Origin: Chitinophagaceae bacterium
GTDB lineage: Bacteria; Bacteroidota; Bacteroidia; Chitinophagales; Chitinophagaceae
Length of the DNA stretch: 6,009 bases
Assembly: GCA_021738605.1 (NCBI GenBank)
Contig: JAIPBY010000150.1
Span: forward strand, 1 to 6,009
Reading direction: 5' to 3'
Position numbers and translations under genes: made by a program. Shown piece after piece: positions 1 to 6,009 of this stretch. The first letter of the stretch is position 1. Each line of letters opens with the position of its first letter. The notes beneath the pieces are model-generated. The model saw only the letters and a program-made list of their open reading frames with translations. It ran no database searches and was not told the DNA's origin.

Positions 1-125
1 GGCCTTCACAGGGCAGGAAAGCATTTACACTCTGGTATTATTACAAGCAGGATAGCCCACTAAAGCCCGCTGGATTGTTGGGGCCTGTAAACATCATCTA
101 CACAGACAATAAAGCAATTCAATAA
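1..125 (+). CDS. C-terminal end of a probable GH106-like alpha-L-rhamnosidase (partial, 5' end outside window)
   Basis: An open frame enters from the left edge (first complete codon at base 3) and stops with TAA at 123-125, giving 40 residues. The tail reads FTLWYYYKQDSPLKPAGLLG followed by PVNIIYTD. From memory, an aromatic/Tyr-rich strand followed by DSPL-x-P-[SA]-GLLGPV is the usual C-terminal end of GH106 alpha-L-rhamnosidases, large exported enzymes that remove terminal L-rhamnose from pectin or arabinogalactan side chains; some GH2-like beta-sandwich enzymes end similarly. The frame is supported by its stop overlapping the start of the downstream GH95 gene, as expected for two genes of one operon. 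Only the tail is visible, so catalytic residues cannot be checked. That it is coding is fairly sure; the family is a tentative call. Confidence 0.55.
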   Translation, partial: PSQGRKAFTLWYYYKQDSPLKPAGLLGPVNIIYTDNKAIQ

Positions 126-127
126 TG
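123..127 (+). promoter_or_regulatory. Overlapping stop/start junction (TAATG)
   Basis: The TAA stop of the upstream partial gene shares its last A with the ATG of the GH95 gene. No purine-rich Shine-Dalgarno site stands in front of the ATG, which is common in Bacteroidota. A one-base overlap of this kind usually means co-transcription and often translational coupling. The overlap is seen directly; the coupling is inferred. Confidence 0.6.
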
Positions 128-2368
128 AAGCATTCATATAGACTTTCATTCCTGAATCTATTGTTGATTGTAACGTTGATCTTCAGCAACAATACCATCC
201 AAGCACAAGTGCCTGGGATGACAAATCCCCAATCGCATGGTGAGAACGAGATCTGGTTCAAACAACCCGCCTCAACATGGTTGGAAGCATTATCCCTTGG
301 AAATGGAACACTAGGAGCCATGGTATATGGTCAGCCTGGAAAGGAAAGAATTCAATTCAATGAAAATTCTCTTGTAACTGGCACGACAGATCTGGTTGGA
401 TTTTACCAGCCTTTTGGTAACCTCTTGTTTGATTTTGGTCATGACAATGCAAGCGATTACAAAAGGAGCCTATCGCTCAGTGATGCCATGCATACCATTA
501 CCTATCAGCATCAATCCACTCATTTCAAAAGGGAATATTTTATAAGTCATCCAGATCAAGCCCTGATCATGATGATTACCGCTGATAAAAAATCGGCAGT
601 GAACATGGCCATTGCACTAAAAGATACCCGTGCCAGTCAGACTGCTATCACATCCAACTCCATTTCGTTCAGGGGAAAACTCCCTGAGAATGGCATGGAA
701 TACATGGCCAAGGCCATTGTCAATGCTAAGGGAGGAAAACGCATCAACACAGATAGTTCAATCGTTGTCGTCAATGCAGATACGGTATTGGTGTATATGT
801 CTGCCATCACCTCTTTCAAAAAATTCAATGTACGGGATGTATTTGGTGAACTGCCAGTTGAATTACTCAATGCAAGATTGGGTGCTGTTTCAAAACAGTC
901 TTACAAATCTTTGAGGGCTAGGCATACCAATGATTTTGGCAAGTTGTTCAACCGTGTCAAACTGGATCTAGGACCCCATGTGTCCCTTCCAACCGATCAG
1001 CGTTTGTTGGCCTATAACAATACCAAGAATGACAATGGCATGGAAGCACTGCTCTTTCAGTACGGTAGATACCTGTTGATCAGTTCTTCGCGAAAGGGTG
1101 GCTTGCCGGCCAATCTTCAGGGCTTGTGGAACAATGAAGTGAAGCCACCATGGTATTCTCAATACACCACCAACATCAATATCCAGATGAACTATTGGTC
1201 TGCTGAAGTGACCAATATCAGTGAAACACATTTGCCAATGTTGGATTGGGTTGAAAATCTCGGACGGGTGCAAAAAACAAGCACTGATTCTGTTTTGAAA
1301 ACCAAGTCTGGATGGGTGGCGTACAGCACCAACAATATCATGGGAGGGCCCAGCCGCTGGCGGTTGCATCGTCCGGGAAGTGCCTGGTTGAGTCAGCATT
1401 TCTGGGAACATTATGCATTTACTTTGGATACAGTTTTCCTGAGGGGTCGCGCGTATCCTTTGCTGAAAGAATTGGTGGAGTATTGGGAAGGACATCTGGT
1501 GGTAGGGAAAAACGGCAAGCTGATCACACCCGACGGATGGTCTCCTGAGCATGGGCCAGGTAAGAACGAAGGAGATAAAAATCCCTACCCAGGCGCATCC
1601 TATGATCAACAAATCGTAGATGAATTGTTCACCAATTATATTGCAGCCGCCAAGGTATTGGGCAAGGATGTCGCCTATAGGATGAAGGTGGAATCCATGC
1701 AAAAACAATTGCTCAAGGCACAAATAGGACGGTGGGGACAACTGCAGGAGTGGATGGAAGATTGGGACGATTCTACCGATCACCACCGTCACAATTCGCA
1801 TATGTTTGCCGTGCATCCAGGAAAACAGATTGATCCAATTCATACGCCCCAATTGTCAACCGCTGCAAGAAGGTCTTTGGAAGCCCGCGGCAACATCAGC
1901 ACTGGCTGGAGTTCTGCATGGAAAATCAATATCTGGGCAAGGTTGTTTGACGGGAACAAAGCGCATGTTCTGGTACGCGAATTGCTCAAGCCGGTTCAGC
2001 CTGGTTCAAAAACAGGTGAAAAAAGTGGTGTGTATCCCAACCTGTTTGGCTCTCATCCGCCTTTCCAAATGGATGCAAATTTCGGCTTTACTGCCGGGGT
2101 CGCAGAAATGTTATTGCAAAGCCACAATGATATCATTCACTTGTTGCCTGCTTTACCCTCAGCCTGGGACCAAGGTGAAGTATCAGGTTTAAAAGCACGT
2201 GGCAATGTATTGGTTGTTATGAAGTGGGCAGGGGGAAAGTTGACCCAGGTAAAACTCATATCAAGATACAATGGCATTTTTAATATATTGTACAATGGAA
2301 AGAAATTGATCTTGAGGATGGTTGCAGGAAAAACCTATCAGTTAGATGGTAGTTTATCAATACAGTAG
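125..2368 (+). CDS. Secreted GH95 family glycoside hydrolase (alpha-L-fucosidase / alpha-L-galactosidase)
   Basis: This 747-residue enzyme is predicted to release terminal alpha-L-fucose or alpha-L-galactose by inversion, outside the cytoplasm. Residues 1-27 form a signal peptide (hydrophobic core about 9-20, cleavage likely at QA|Q). The GH95 N-terminal beta domain begins near residue 43 (IWFKQPASTWLEALSLGNG). The catalytic (alpha/alpha)6 region shows LPANLQGLWN, then TTNINIQMNYW at 348-358, SPEHGP at 473-478, HRHNSH at 554-559 and QMDANFG at 648-654. By comparison with Bifidobacterium bifidum AfcA, N350 and N352 match N421 and N423, E475 matches the general acid E566, and D650 matches D766. 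T348 stands where AfcA has the fucose-facing H419, so alpha-L-galactosidase or mixed activity is possible. The protein is shorter than the usual roughly 780-830 residues because the segment between NENSLVTG and YQPFG is unusually brief. The start is set by the signal peptide and the overlap with the upstream stop. Family is very sure; exact substrate is not. Confidence 0.95.
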   Translation: MKHSYRLSFLNLLLIVTLIFSNNTIQAQVPGMTNPQSHGENEIWFKQPASTWLEALSLGNGTLGAMVYGQPGKERIQFNENSLVTGTTDLVGFYQPFGNLLFDFGHDNASDYKRSLSLSDAMHTITYQHQSTHFKREYFISHPDQALIMMITADKKSAVNMAIALKDTRASQTAITSNSISFRGKLPENGMEYMAKAIVNAKGGKRINTDSSIVVVNADTVLVYMSAITSFKKFNVRDVFGELPVELLNARLGAVSKQSYKSLRARHTNDFGKLFNRVKLDLGPHVSLPTDQRLLAYNNTKNDNGMEALLFQYGRYLLISSSRKGGLPANLQGLWNNEVKPPWYSQYTTNINIQMNYWSAEVTNISETHLPMLDWVENLGRVQKTSTDSVLKTKSGWVAYSTNNIMGGPSRWRLHRPGSAWLSQHFWEHYAFTLDTVFLRGRAYPLLKELVEYWEGHLVVGKNGKLITPDGWSPEHGPGKNEGDKNPYPGASYDQQIVDELFTNYIAAAKVLGKDVAYRMKVESMQKQLLKAQIGRWGQLQEWMEDWDDSTDHHRHNSHMFAVHPGKQIDPIHTPQLSTAARRSLEARGNISTGWSSAWKINIWARLFDGNKAHVLVRELLKPVQPGSKTGEKSGVYPNLFGSHPPFQMDANFGFTAGVAEMLLQSHNDIIHLLPALPSAWDQGEVSGLKARGNVLVVMKWAGGKLTQVKLISRYNGIFNILYNGKKLILRMVAGKTYQLDGSLSIQ

Positions 2369-2378
2369 ACATCAACGG

Positions 2379-4904
2379 ATGAATAAAAATTACACAAATA
2401 AAATTGTAAAGATGACCAGAAGCAGTTCCTCCAATGCTCAAAATTCTTTGATATTGATTATATCAATCCTGTTATTAGGATTTTTAAATAGCCCTGTTCA
2501 TTCGCAATCAAAAAAGCCTGTTTCCGTGAATGGAATATACCCATCCCTTGCCATGTACAATCAGGAGGGGGAATGCGGCACAGGCGCAGTGGTTCCCTGG
2601 GCAGGAAAGCTATGGGCCATCAGTTATGGTCCGCATTTGCCCTTCGGATCATCCGATAAACTGTATGAGATTTCCTCCACCATGCAACAAACCATTCGGC
2701 CGGAAAGCGTTGGAGGAACTCCTGCCAACCGTATGATACACAGAGAAAGCAATCAGCTTTTCATCGGTCATTATGCCATTGATGCAAAAGGAAATGTTCG
2801 TGTGATTCCCATTACAGAAATGCCTGGAAGGCTTACTGGTATTGCAAGAAGCATTACCGACCCTGCGAATAAACTGGTATTTGCCACCATGGAAGAGGGA
2901 TTTTATGAGGTGGATGTGCATAGCCTTGCTGTAAAATTGTTGTTCAAAGACGGAAACGTCATGCGCAGGGAAGGGGCAAAAAGCCATGAAAGTGAATTGT
3001 TGCAGGGTGTGCATGGCAAAGGTTTTTATTCTGGTCAGGGTGTTTATGTTTATTCAAACAATGGTGAAGCAGGCGAGAGGGCCAGGGTGGATCCAAAGAT
3101 TGAAGCGGGGTCATTGTCTGAATGGGATGGGAAGACATGGAAACTGATCAGAAGGAATCAGTTTGTTGAAGTAACAGGGCCTGGTGGAATTGAAGGAAAT
3201 CCTTCACCATCATCAGATCCCATTTGGTCAACCGGCTGGGACTACAAGTCTGTGATCATCGCTTGCAGGGATAATGGCAAGTGGTCTTTTTATCGCTTGC
3301 CCAAGGCCTCCAATTCCTATGATGGGGCACATGGTTGGAATACCGAATGGCCCAGGATCAGGAATATCGGCTCAGAACAGAAAAAGGATTTCATGATGAC
3401 CATGCATGGCATGTTTTGGCGTTTCCCTGCGAGCTTCAAATCAAGCAATACAGCGGGCATAAGGCCAAGATCATCATACCTCAAAGTCATTGGCGACTTT
3501 ACCCGCTGGAACAACCAGTTGGTATTTGGTTGTGATGATGCTGCTAAAAGTGAGTTTCTCAACAAAAGAAAAGAAAAGGGCGGCATACTCGGTCCAGGCC
3601 AATCCAATTCAAACCTTTGGTTCACTTCCCTGAAGACACCTGATAGCCTTGGCTCAACGGGCGCACAGGGATCTGTTTGGTACAATGAGCAAGTTCAGGC
3701 CGGTGCAATATCTGAACCTTTTCTTTTTGCTGGATGGGACAAGCGTTCCGCACTCTTGAAAAACCATGGCAACGCATCAGTTTCTTTGGTATTGGAAGTG
3801 GACAGGCTCGGCAATGGCAAATGGCAACTGCTTCAGCAATTGAATCTCTCAGCAGGTGCCTCGGTTGTAGTTCCTTTCGCCAAGGAGATCCAGGGTGAAT
3901 GGATCAGGGTCAAATCATTGCAATCCTCATCCCTCTCTGCATCTTTTGTTTATGGAGACAATAAAAATCAGCTGAGCAAACCTGCTGCCATGTTCAATGG
4001 TCTCAGCAAGGCTGCAGACCAAAATAGTTTGGGTGGATTGTTGCTTTCCTTGGGTGATGAAAGGCGAAAGCTTGGAATCCTTGCCAATGCAAAAGACGGA
4101 AATGCTTCCATCGAATCCGGATATTATGAAATGGACAGTGCGATGAACATTGTCTTTAAAAATGACTTTGCCAGCGCTGCTATGATCAGGGATAAGGTAG
4201 CTATTCCTTCCCAGGTTGTACAGGTGGAGCCATCCTCCATTCTTTTGGTGGATGGTGCAGGAAGACGTTGGAGACTGCCCCATGGTGGTGGTGCCTACAA
4301 AGGGTTGATGGAAAGACAATCATTGCGCATTTGCAGGGAAGTGGCAACAGAGCGTGACCTTCTCAACTGTGCAGGTACTTTTTATGAACTGCCATCAGAG
4401 AACGCAGATGGTTTTGCCAAGATGAGGCCTATCGCCACCCATGGATTGCGCATCAATGATTACGCTTCATTCAGGGGCATGTTGATCATGACTGGTATCG
4501 ATCCGAAGGCCCTTGGAAACAATAAAAATATTTTTACATCTGCCGATAAAAAAGCCGCCATATGGGCTGGGGTGATTGATGATCTTTGGAAGATGGGCAA
4601 GCCAACAGGGCAGGGCGGCCCATGGTTGAATAGTCCCGTCGCAGCTGGTATTGCATCTGATCCCTATCTTTTTGGCGGTTATGATGCTCGCGGTGTTCAA
4701 TTGTCCCATCAAAATGCTGCTGCGGTAGAATTCACCCTCCAACTTGATGCTACAGGCGATGGCGTTTGGTATGATTATAAAACGATCACCGTGCCCGCTG
4801 GGAAAACCATTTCCCTGGTGTTTCCGGCCTCAGTGCAATCCAAATGGATTCGTGTGGTGGCCAACAAGGACGCGGTCGCTAGTGCTCAGTTTGGGTATAA
4901 ATAA
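2379..4904 (+). CDS. Large secreted protein of unknown function with an internal duplication
   Basis: I do not recognise a named family or activity. From the ATG at 2379 it has 841 residues. ATGs at 2346 (overlapping the GH95 gene) and 2412 are also in frame; 2379 was preferred because it follows the GH95 stop by 10 bases and opens with an A-rich MNKN-type start typical of the phylum, while 2412 gives a more usual signal-peptide length. A signal peptide has its core at 24-36 and likely cleavage at VHS|Q near 42, with no lipobox Cys. Residues about 50-330 carry short Gly/acid/aromatic motifs that look enzyme-like or ligand-binding: NQEGECGTG (61-69), GGTPANRMIHRES (112-124), TGPGGIEGN (266-274) and YDGAHGWNTEWPR (314-326). 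Many short hydrophobic strands separated by turns (KLYEI, QLFIG, GFYEVDV, SVIIAC) suggest a beta-propeller-like fold. Residues 291-527 and 619-841 are two diverged copies of one unit, each ending in a beta-rich module finishing with WIRV. Its place in a hydrolase operon suggests action on, or binding of, the same glycan; this is inference. Confidence 0.85.
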   Translation: MNKNYTNKIVKMTRSSSSNAQNSLILIISILLLGFLNSPVHSQSKKPVSVNGIYPSLAMYNQEGECGTGAVVPWAGKLWAISYGPHLPFGSSDKLYEISSTMQQTIRPESVGGTPANRMIHRESNQLFIGHYAIDAKGNVRVIPITEMPGRLTGIARSITDPANKLVFATMEEGFYEVDVHSLAVKLLFKDGNVMRREGAKSHESELLQGVHGKGFYSGQGVYVYSNNGEAGERARVDPKIEAGSLSEWDGKTWKLIRRNQFVEVTGPGGIEGNPSPSSDPIWSTGWDYKSVIIACRDNGKWSFYRLPKASNSYDGAHGWNTEWPRIRNIGSEQKKDFMMTMHGMFWRFPASFKSSNTAGIRPRSSYLKVIGDFTRWNNQLVFGCDDAAKSEFLNKRKEKGGILGPGQSNSNLWFTSLKTPDSLGSTGAQGSVWYNEQVQAGAISEPFLFAGWDKRSALLKNHGNASVSLVLEVDRLGNGKWQLLQQLNLSAGASVVVPFAKEIQGEWIRVKSLQSSSLSASFVYGDNKNQLSKPAAMFNGLSKAADQNSLGGLLLSLGDERRKLGILANAKDGNASIESGYYEMDSAMNIVFKNDFASAAMIRDKVAIPSQVVQVEPSSILLVDGAGRRWRLPHGGGAYKGLMERQSLRICREVATERDLLNCAGTFYELPSENADGFAKMRPIATHGLRINDYASFRGMLIMTGIDPKALGNNKNIFTSADKKAAIWAGVIDDLWKMGKPTGQGGPWLNSPVAAGIASDPYLFGGYDARGVQLSHQNAAAVEFTLQLDATGDGVWYDYKTITVPAGKTISLVFPASVQSKWIRVVANKDAVASAQFGYK
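3249..3959 (+). repeat. Copy 1 of the internally duplicated protein unit
   Basis: Protein-level repeat inside the unknown secreted protein (residues 291-527 from the start at 2379). Order of elements: SVIIAC strand, WSFYRLP, GMFWRFP, a GIRPRS...VIGDFTRWN...LVFG stretch, then the terminal module SEPFLFAGWDKRS...NGKWQLL...LSAG...EWIRV. The same elements recur in order in copy 2. This copy additionally keeps YDGAHGWNTEWPR and CDDAAKSEFLNKR, which are absent or replaced in copy 2. There is no obvious nucleotide-level repeat, so the duplication is old. Confidence 0.7.
4233..4901 (+). repeat. Copy 2 of the internally duplicated protein unit
   Basis: Protein-level repeat (residues 619-841) that ends the unknown secreted protein. 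Matching elements, in the same order as copy 1, are SSILLV, WRLP, GTFYELP, the strand pair around DYASFRGMLIMTGIDP, and the terminal module SDPYLFGGYDARG...DGVWYDY...VPAG...KWIRV. The copy lacks the His/Trp/Glu-rich motif found after the xRLP strand in copy 1, having GGGAYKGLMERQ there instead. This suggests copy 2 is structural or has a different ligand, which is inference from inspection only. Confidence 0.7.
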
Positions 4905-4948
4905 ATCCATGCAGGATTCAGTATCTTGCTTTTTATAAAAGTGATGAA
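4905..4948 (+). other. Short intergenic gap before galK, no clear promoter or terminator
   Basis: The 44 bases between the unknown secreted protein and galK contain no match to the Bacteroidota promoter pattern (TTTG near -33 with TAnnTTTG near -7). Around the upstream stop, AATCC (4904-4908) and GGATT (4914-4918) could form a 5-bp stem with a 5-base loop, but the T-run (about 4930-4934) lies too far downstream for an ordinary intrinsic terminator. The A-rich bases just before the ATG at 4949 may serve as the ribosome entry region. Read-through from upstream genes is the simplest reading. Confidence 0.4.
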
Positions 4949-6009
4949 ATGAATGTGAAAAGCGTATTTACTGAACATTTCGGGTATACTCCTGCATTGA
5001 TCGCGAAATCTCCAGGAAGGATCAACCTGATTGGTGAACACACCGACTACAACCTGGGTTTTGTTTTGCCTGCGGCAATTGATTTATGTGCCTTCGTTGC
5101 TTTAGCCAAACGGGATGATAGCATCATCAGGCTTTTTGCAAAGGACCTCGAAGAAAAATACGAGATTGATTTGCATGTCCTGGTGCCGGTCGAAAACCAT
5201 TGGTCTGCCTATATTTTAGGGGTTGTTGATCAGTTGCTCAAGTCCGGAAAATCATTGACTGGATTTGATCTGGTACTGACCTGCGATGTTCCCATTGGTT
5301 CGGGCATGTCGTCTTCTGCCGCAGTAGAATCTGCCACTGCTTTTGCGCTGAATGAATTGTTTGGATTGAATCTTGAACGCCTTGACCTGGTTCGGTTGGC
5401 CCAGAAAGCCGAAAATGAATTTGTAGGGGTGAAATGTGGCATCATGGATATGTTTGCCAGTGTGATGGGAAAAGATGCACAGGCAATACAATTGGATTGC
5501 AGAGACCTTTCCTATCAATATTTCCCATTGCATTTGGAAGACTACAAAATTGTGCTGTTTGATACAGGGGTTAAACATTCCTTGGCCGGAGGCGAATACA
5601 ACCTGCGCCGACAACAGTGTGAGCAGGGTGTAGCAGTGCTTCAGCAGCGCTTTCCTACAGTGCAAAGCCTGAGAGATGTAGAACTGTCGATGTTGGATGA
5701 TGCATTCAAAACTTCAGTGACGGATATCGTCTACAAGCGTTGTCAATACGTGATTGAAGAAAATATCCGTTTGGAGCAGGGATGTGCATTGTTGCTTCAA
5801 AATGACATCAAAGGATTTGGCGAAAAAATGTATGGATCGCACAAGGGCCTGAGTGAGTTGTATGAAGTCAGTTGCAAAGAACTTGACTTTTTGGTGTCTT
5901 TGGCAAATGAGGAAGAATCCATTGCCGGCGCCAGAATGATGGGAGGCGGTTTTGGTGGATGCACCATCAACCTGGTCAAGGCTGATGCCGTGCAGGATCT
6001 TTATGATCG
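4949..6009 (+). CDS. galK: Galactokinase (GHMP kinase), 3' end outside window
   Basis: This cytoplasmic enzyme phosphorylates alpha-D-galactose with ATP to galactose-1-phosphate, the first committed step of the Leloir pathway. The frame opens at the ATG at 4949 and stays open to the window edge, giving 353 codons; galactokinases are usually about 380-390 residues, so roughly 30 are missing. The galactokinase signature PGRINLIGEHTDYN lies at 22-35 and includes sugar-binding E30, H31 and D33. The GHMP ATP-binding motif PIGSGMSSSAAVE is at 115-127, the catalytic Asp is D167 in CGIMDMFAS, and the third GHMP motif GARMMGGGFGGC is at 327-338. MDM in place of the common MDQ is, to my knowledge, normal in Bacteroidota. 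There is no signal peptide, as expected. ATGs at 4944 and 4953 are out of frame, which fixes the start. Its position directly after exported glycan-degrading genes suggests that galactose is one product of the locus. Confidence 0.96.
   Translation, partial: MNVKSVFTEHFGYTPALIAKSPGRINLIGEHTDYNLGFVLPAAIDLCAFVALAKRDDSIIRLFAKDLEEKYEIDLHVLVPVENHWSAYILGVVDQLLKSGKSLTGFDLVLTCDVPIGSGMSSSAAVESATAFALNELFGLNLERLDLVRLAQKAENEFVGVKCGIMDMFASVMGKDAQAIQLDCRDLSYQYFPLHLEDYKIVLFDTGVKHSLAGGEYNLRRQQCEQGVAVLQQRFPTVQSLRDVELSMLDDAFKTSVTDIVYKRCQYVIEENIRLEQGCALLLQNDIKGFGEKMYGSHKGLSELYEVSCKELDFLVSLANEEESIAGARMMGGGFGGCTINLVKADAVQDLYD

Noticed and set aside
968..1852. 294-codon open frame on the minus strand inside the GH95 gene
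   Set aside because: It lies opposite conserved GH95 catalytic motifs, has no recognisable domain, and its composition fits a reverse-complement shadow of a real gene.
1806..2192. 128-codon + strand frame within the GH95 gene
   Set aside because: Out of frame with the conserved GH95 coding sequence, with no domain or start signal; a shadow.
125..2368. Possibility that the short GH95 gene is a pseudogene
   Set aside because: The frame is uninterrupted and all catalytic residues (N350, N352, E475, D650) and flanking motifs are present, so the shortness is a local deletion and not decay.
2346..2378. Upstream in-frame ATG for the unknown secreted protein
   Set aside because: It would overlap the GH95 gene by 23 bases and give an unusually long n-region (about 35 residues) ahead of the signal-peptide core; 2379 or 2412 fits better, though it is not excluded.
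4904..4934. Possible intrinsic terminator after the unknown secreted protein
   Set aside because: The stem is only 5 bp (AATCC/GGATT) and the T-run begins about 11 bases after it, so it is too weak to call.
5252..5665. 137-codon minus-strand open frame inside galK
   Set aside because: Antisense to well-conserved galactokinase motifs and without recognisable features.

Overview
The window looks like part of a carbohydrate-degradation locus from a Bacteroidota bacterium, possibly of the Chitinophagaceae/Sphingobacteriia type. Supporting signs are moderate GC, secreted proteins whose signal peptides end just before Gln, very short or overlapping gene junctions without clear Shine-Dalgarno sites, and a galactokinase carrying the CGIMDMFAS active-site variant that I associate with this phylum. 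Genus-level placement is not possible from the sequence alone.

Layout, all on the + strand. (1) Bases 1-125 hold the last 40 codons of a gene whose C-terminus resembles that of GH106 alpha-L-rhamnosidases; its stop overlaps the next start by one base (TAATG). (2) Bases 125-2368 encode a secreted GH95 enzyme (alpha-L-fucosidase/alpha-L-galactosidase family) with all expected catalytic residues, but with Thr at the position where fucosidases carry His. (3) Bases about 2379-4904 encode a large secreted protein of no function I can name, made of an N-terminal part rich in conserved-looking motifs and an internally duplicated unit of about 230 residues. (4) A 44-base gap precedes a galactokinase (galK) starting at 4949, which runs off the right edge with roughly 30 residues missing.

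The tight spacing suggests one operon. The likely logic is that exported enzymes remove terminal deoxy- or L-sugars (rhamnose; L-fucose or L-galactose) from a complex plant- or algae-type glycan, the unknown protein acts on or binds the same glycan, and cytoplasmic galactokinase feeds released D-galactose into the Leloir pathway. A GH106 plus GH95 pairing recalls known rhamnogalacturonan-II and rhamnose-bearing arabinogalactan degradation loci, but no SusC/SusD pair, sensor or polysaccharide lyase lies in this window to confirm the substrate.

The best candidate for something undescribed is the 841-residue duplicated protein at 2379-4904. No RNA genes, mobile elements, CRISPR arrays or convincing promoters or terminators were seen.
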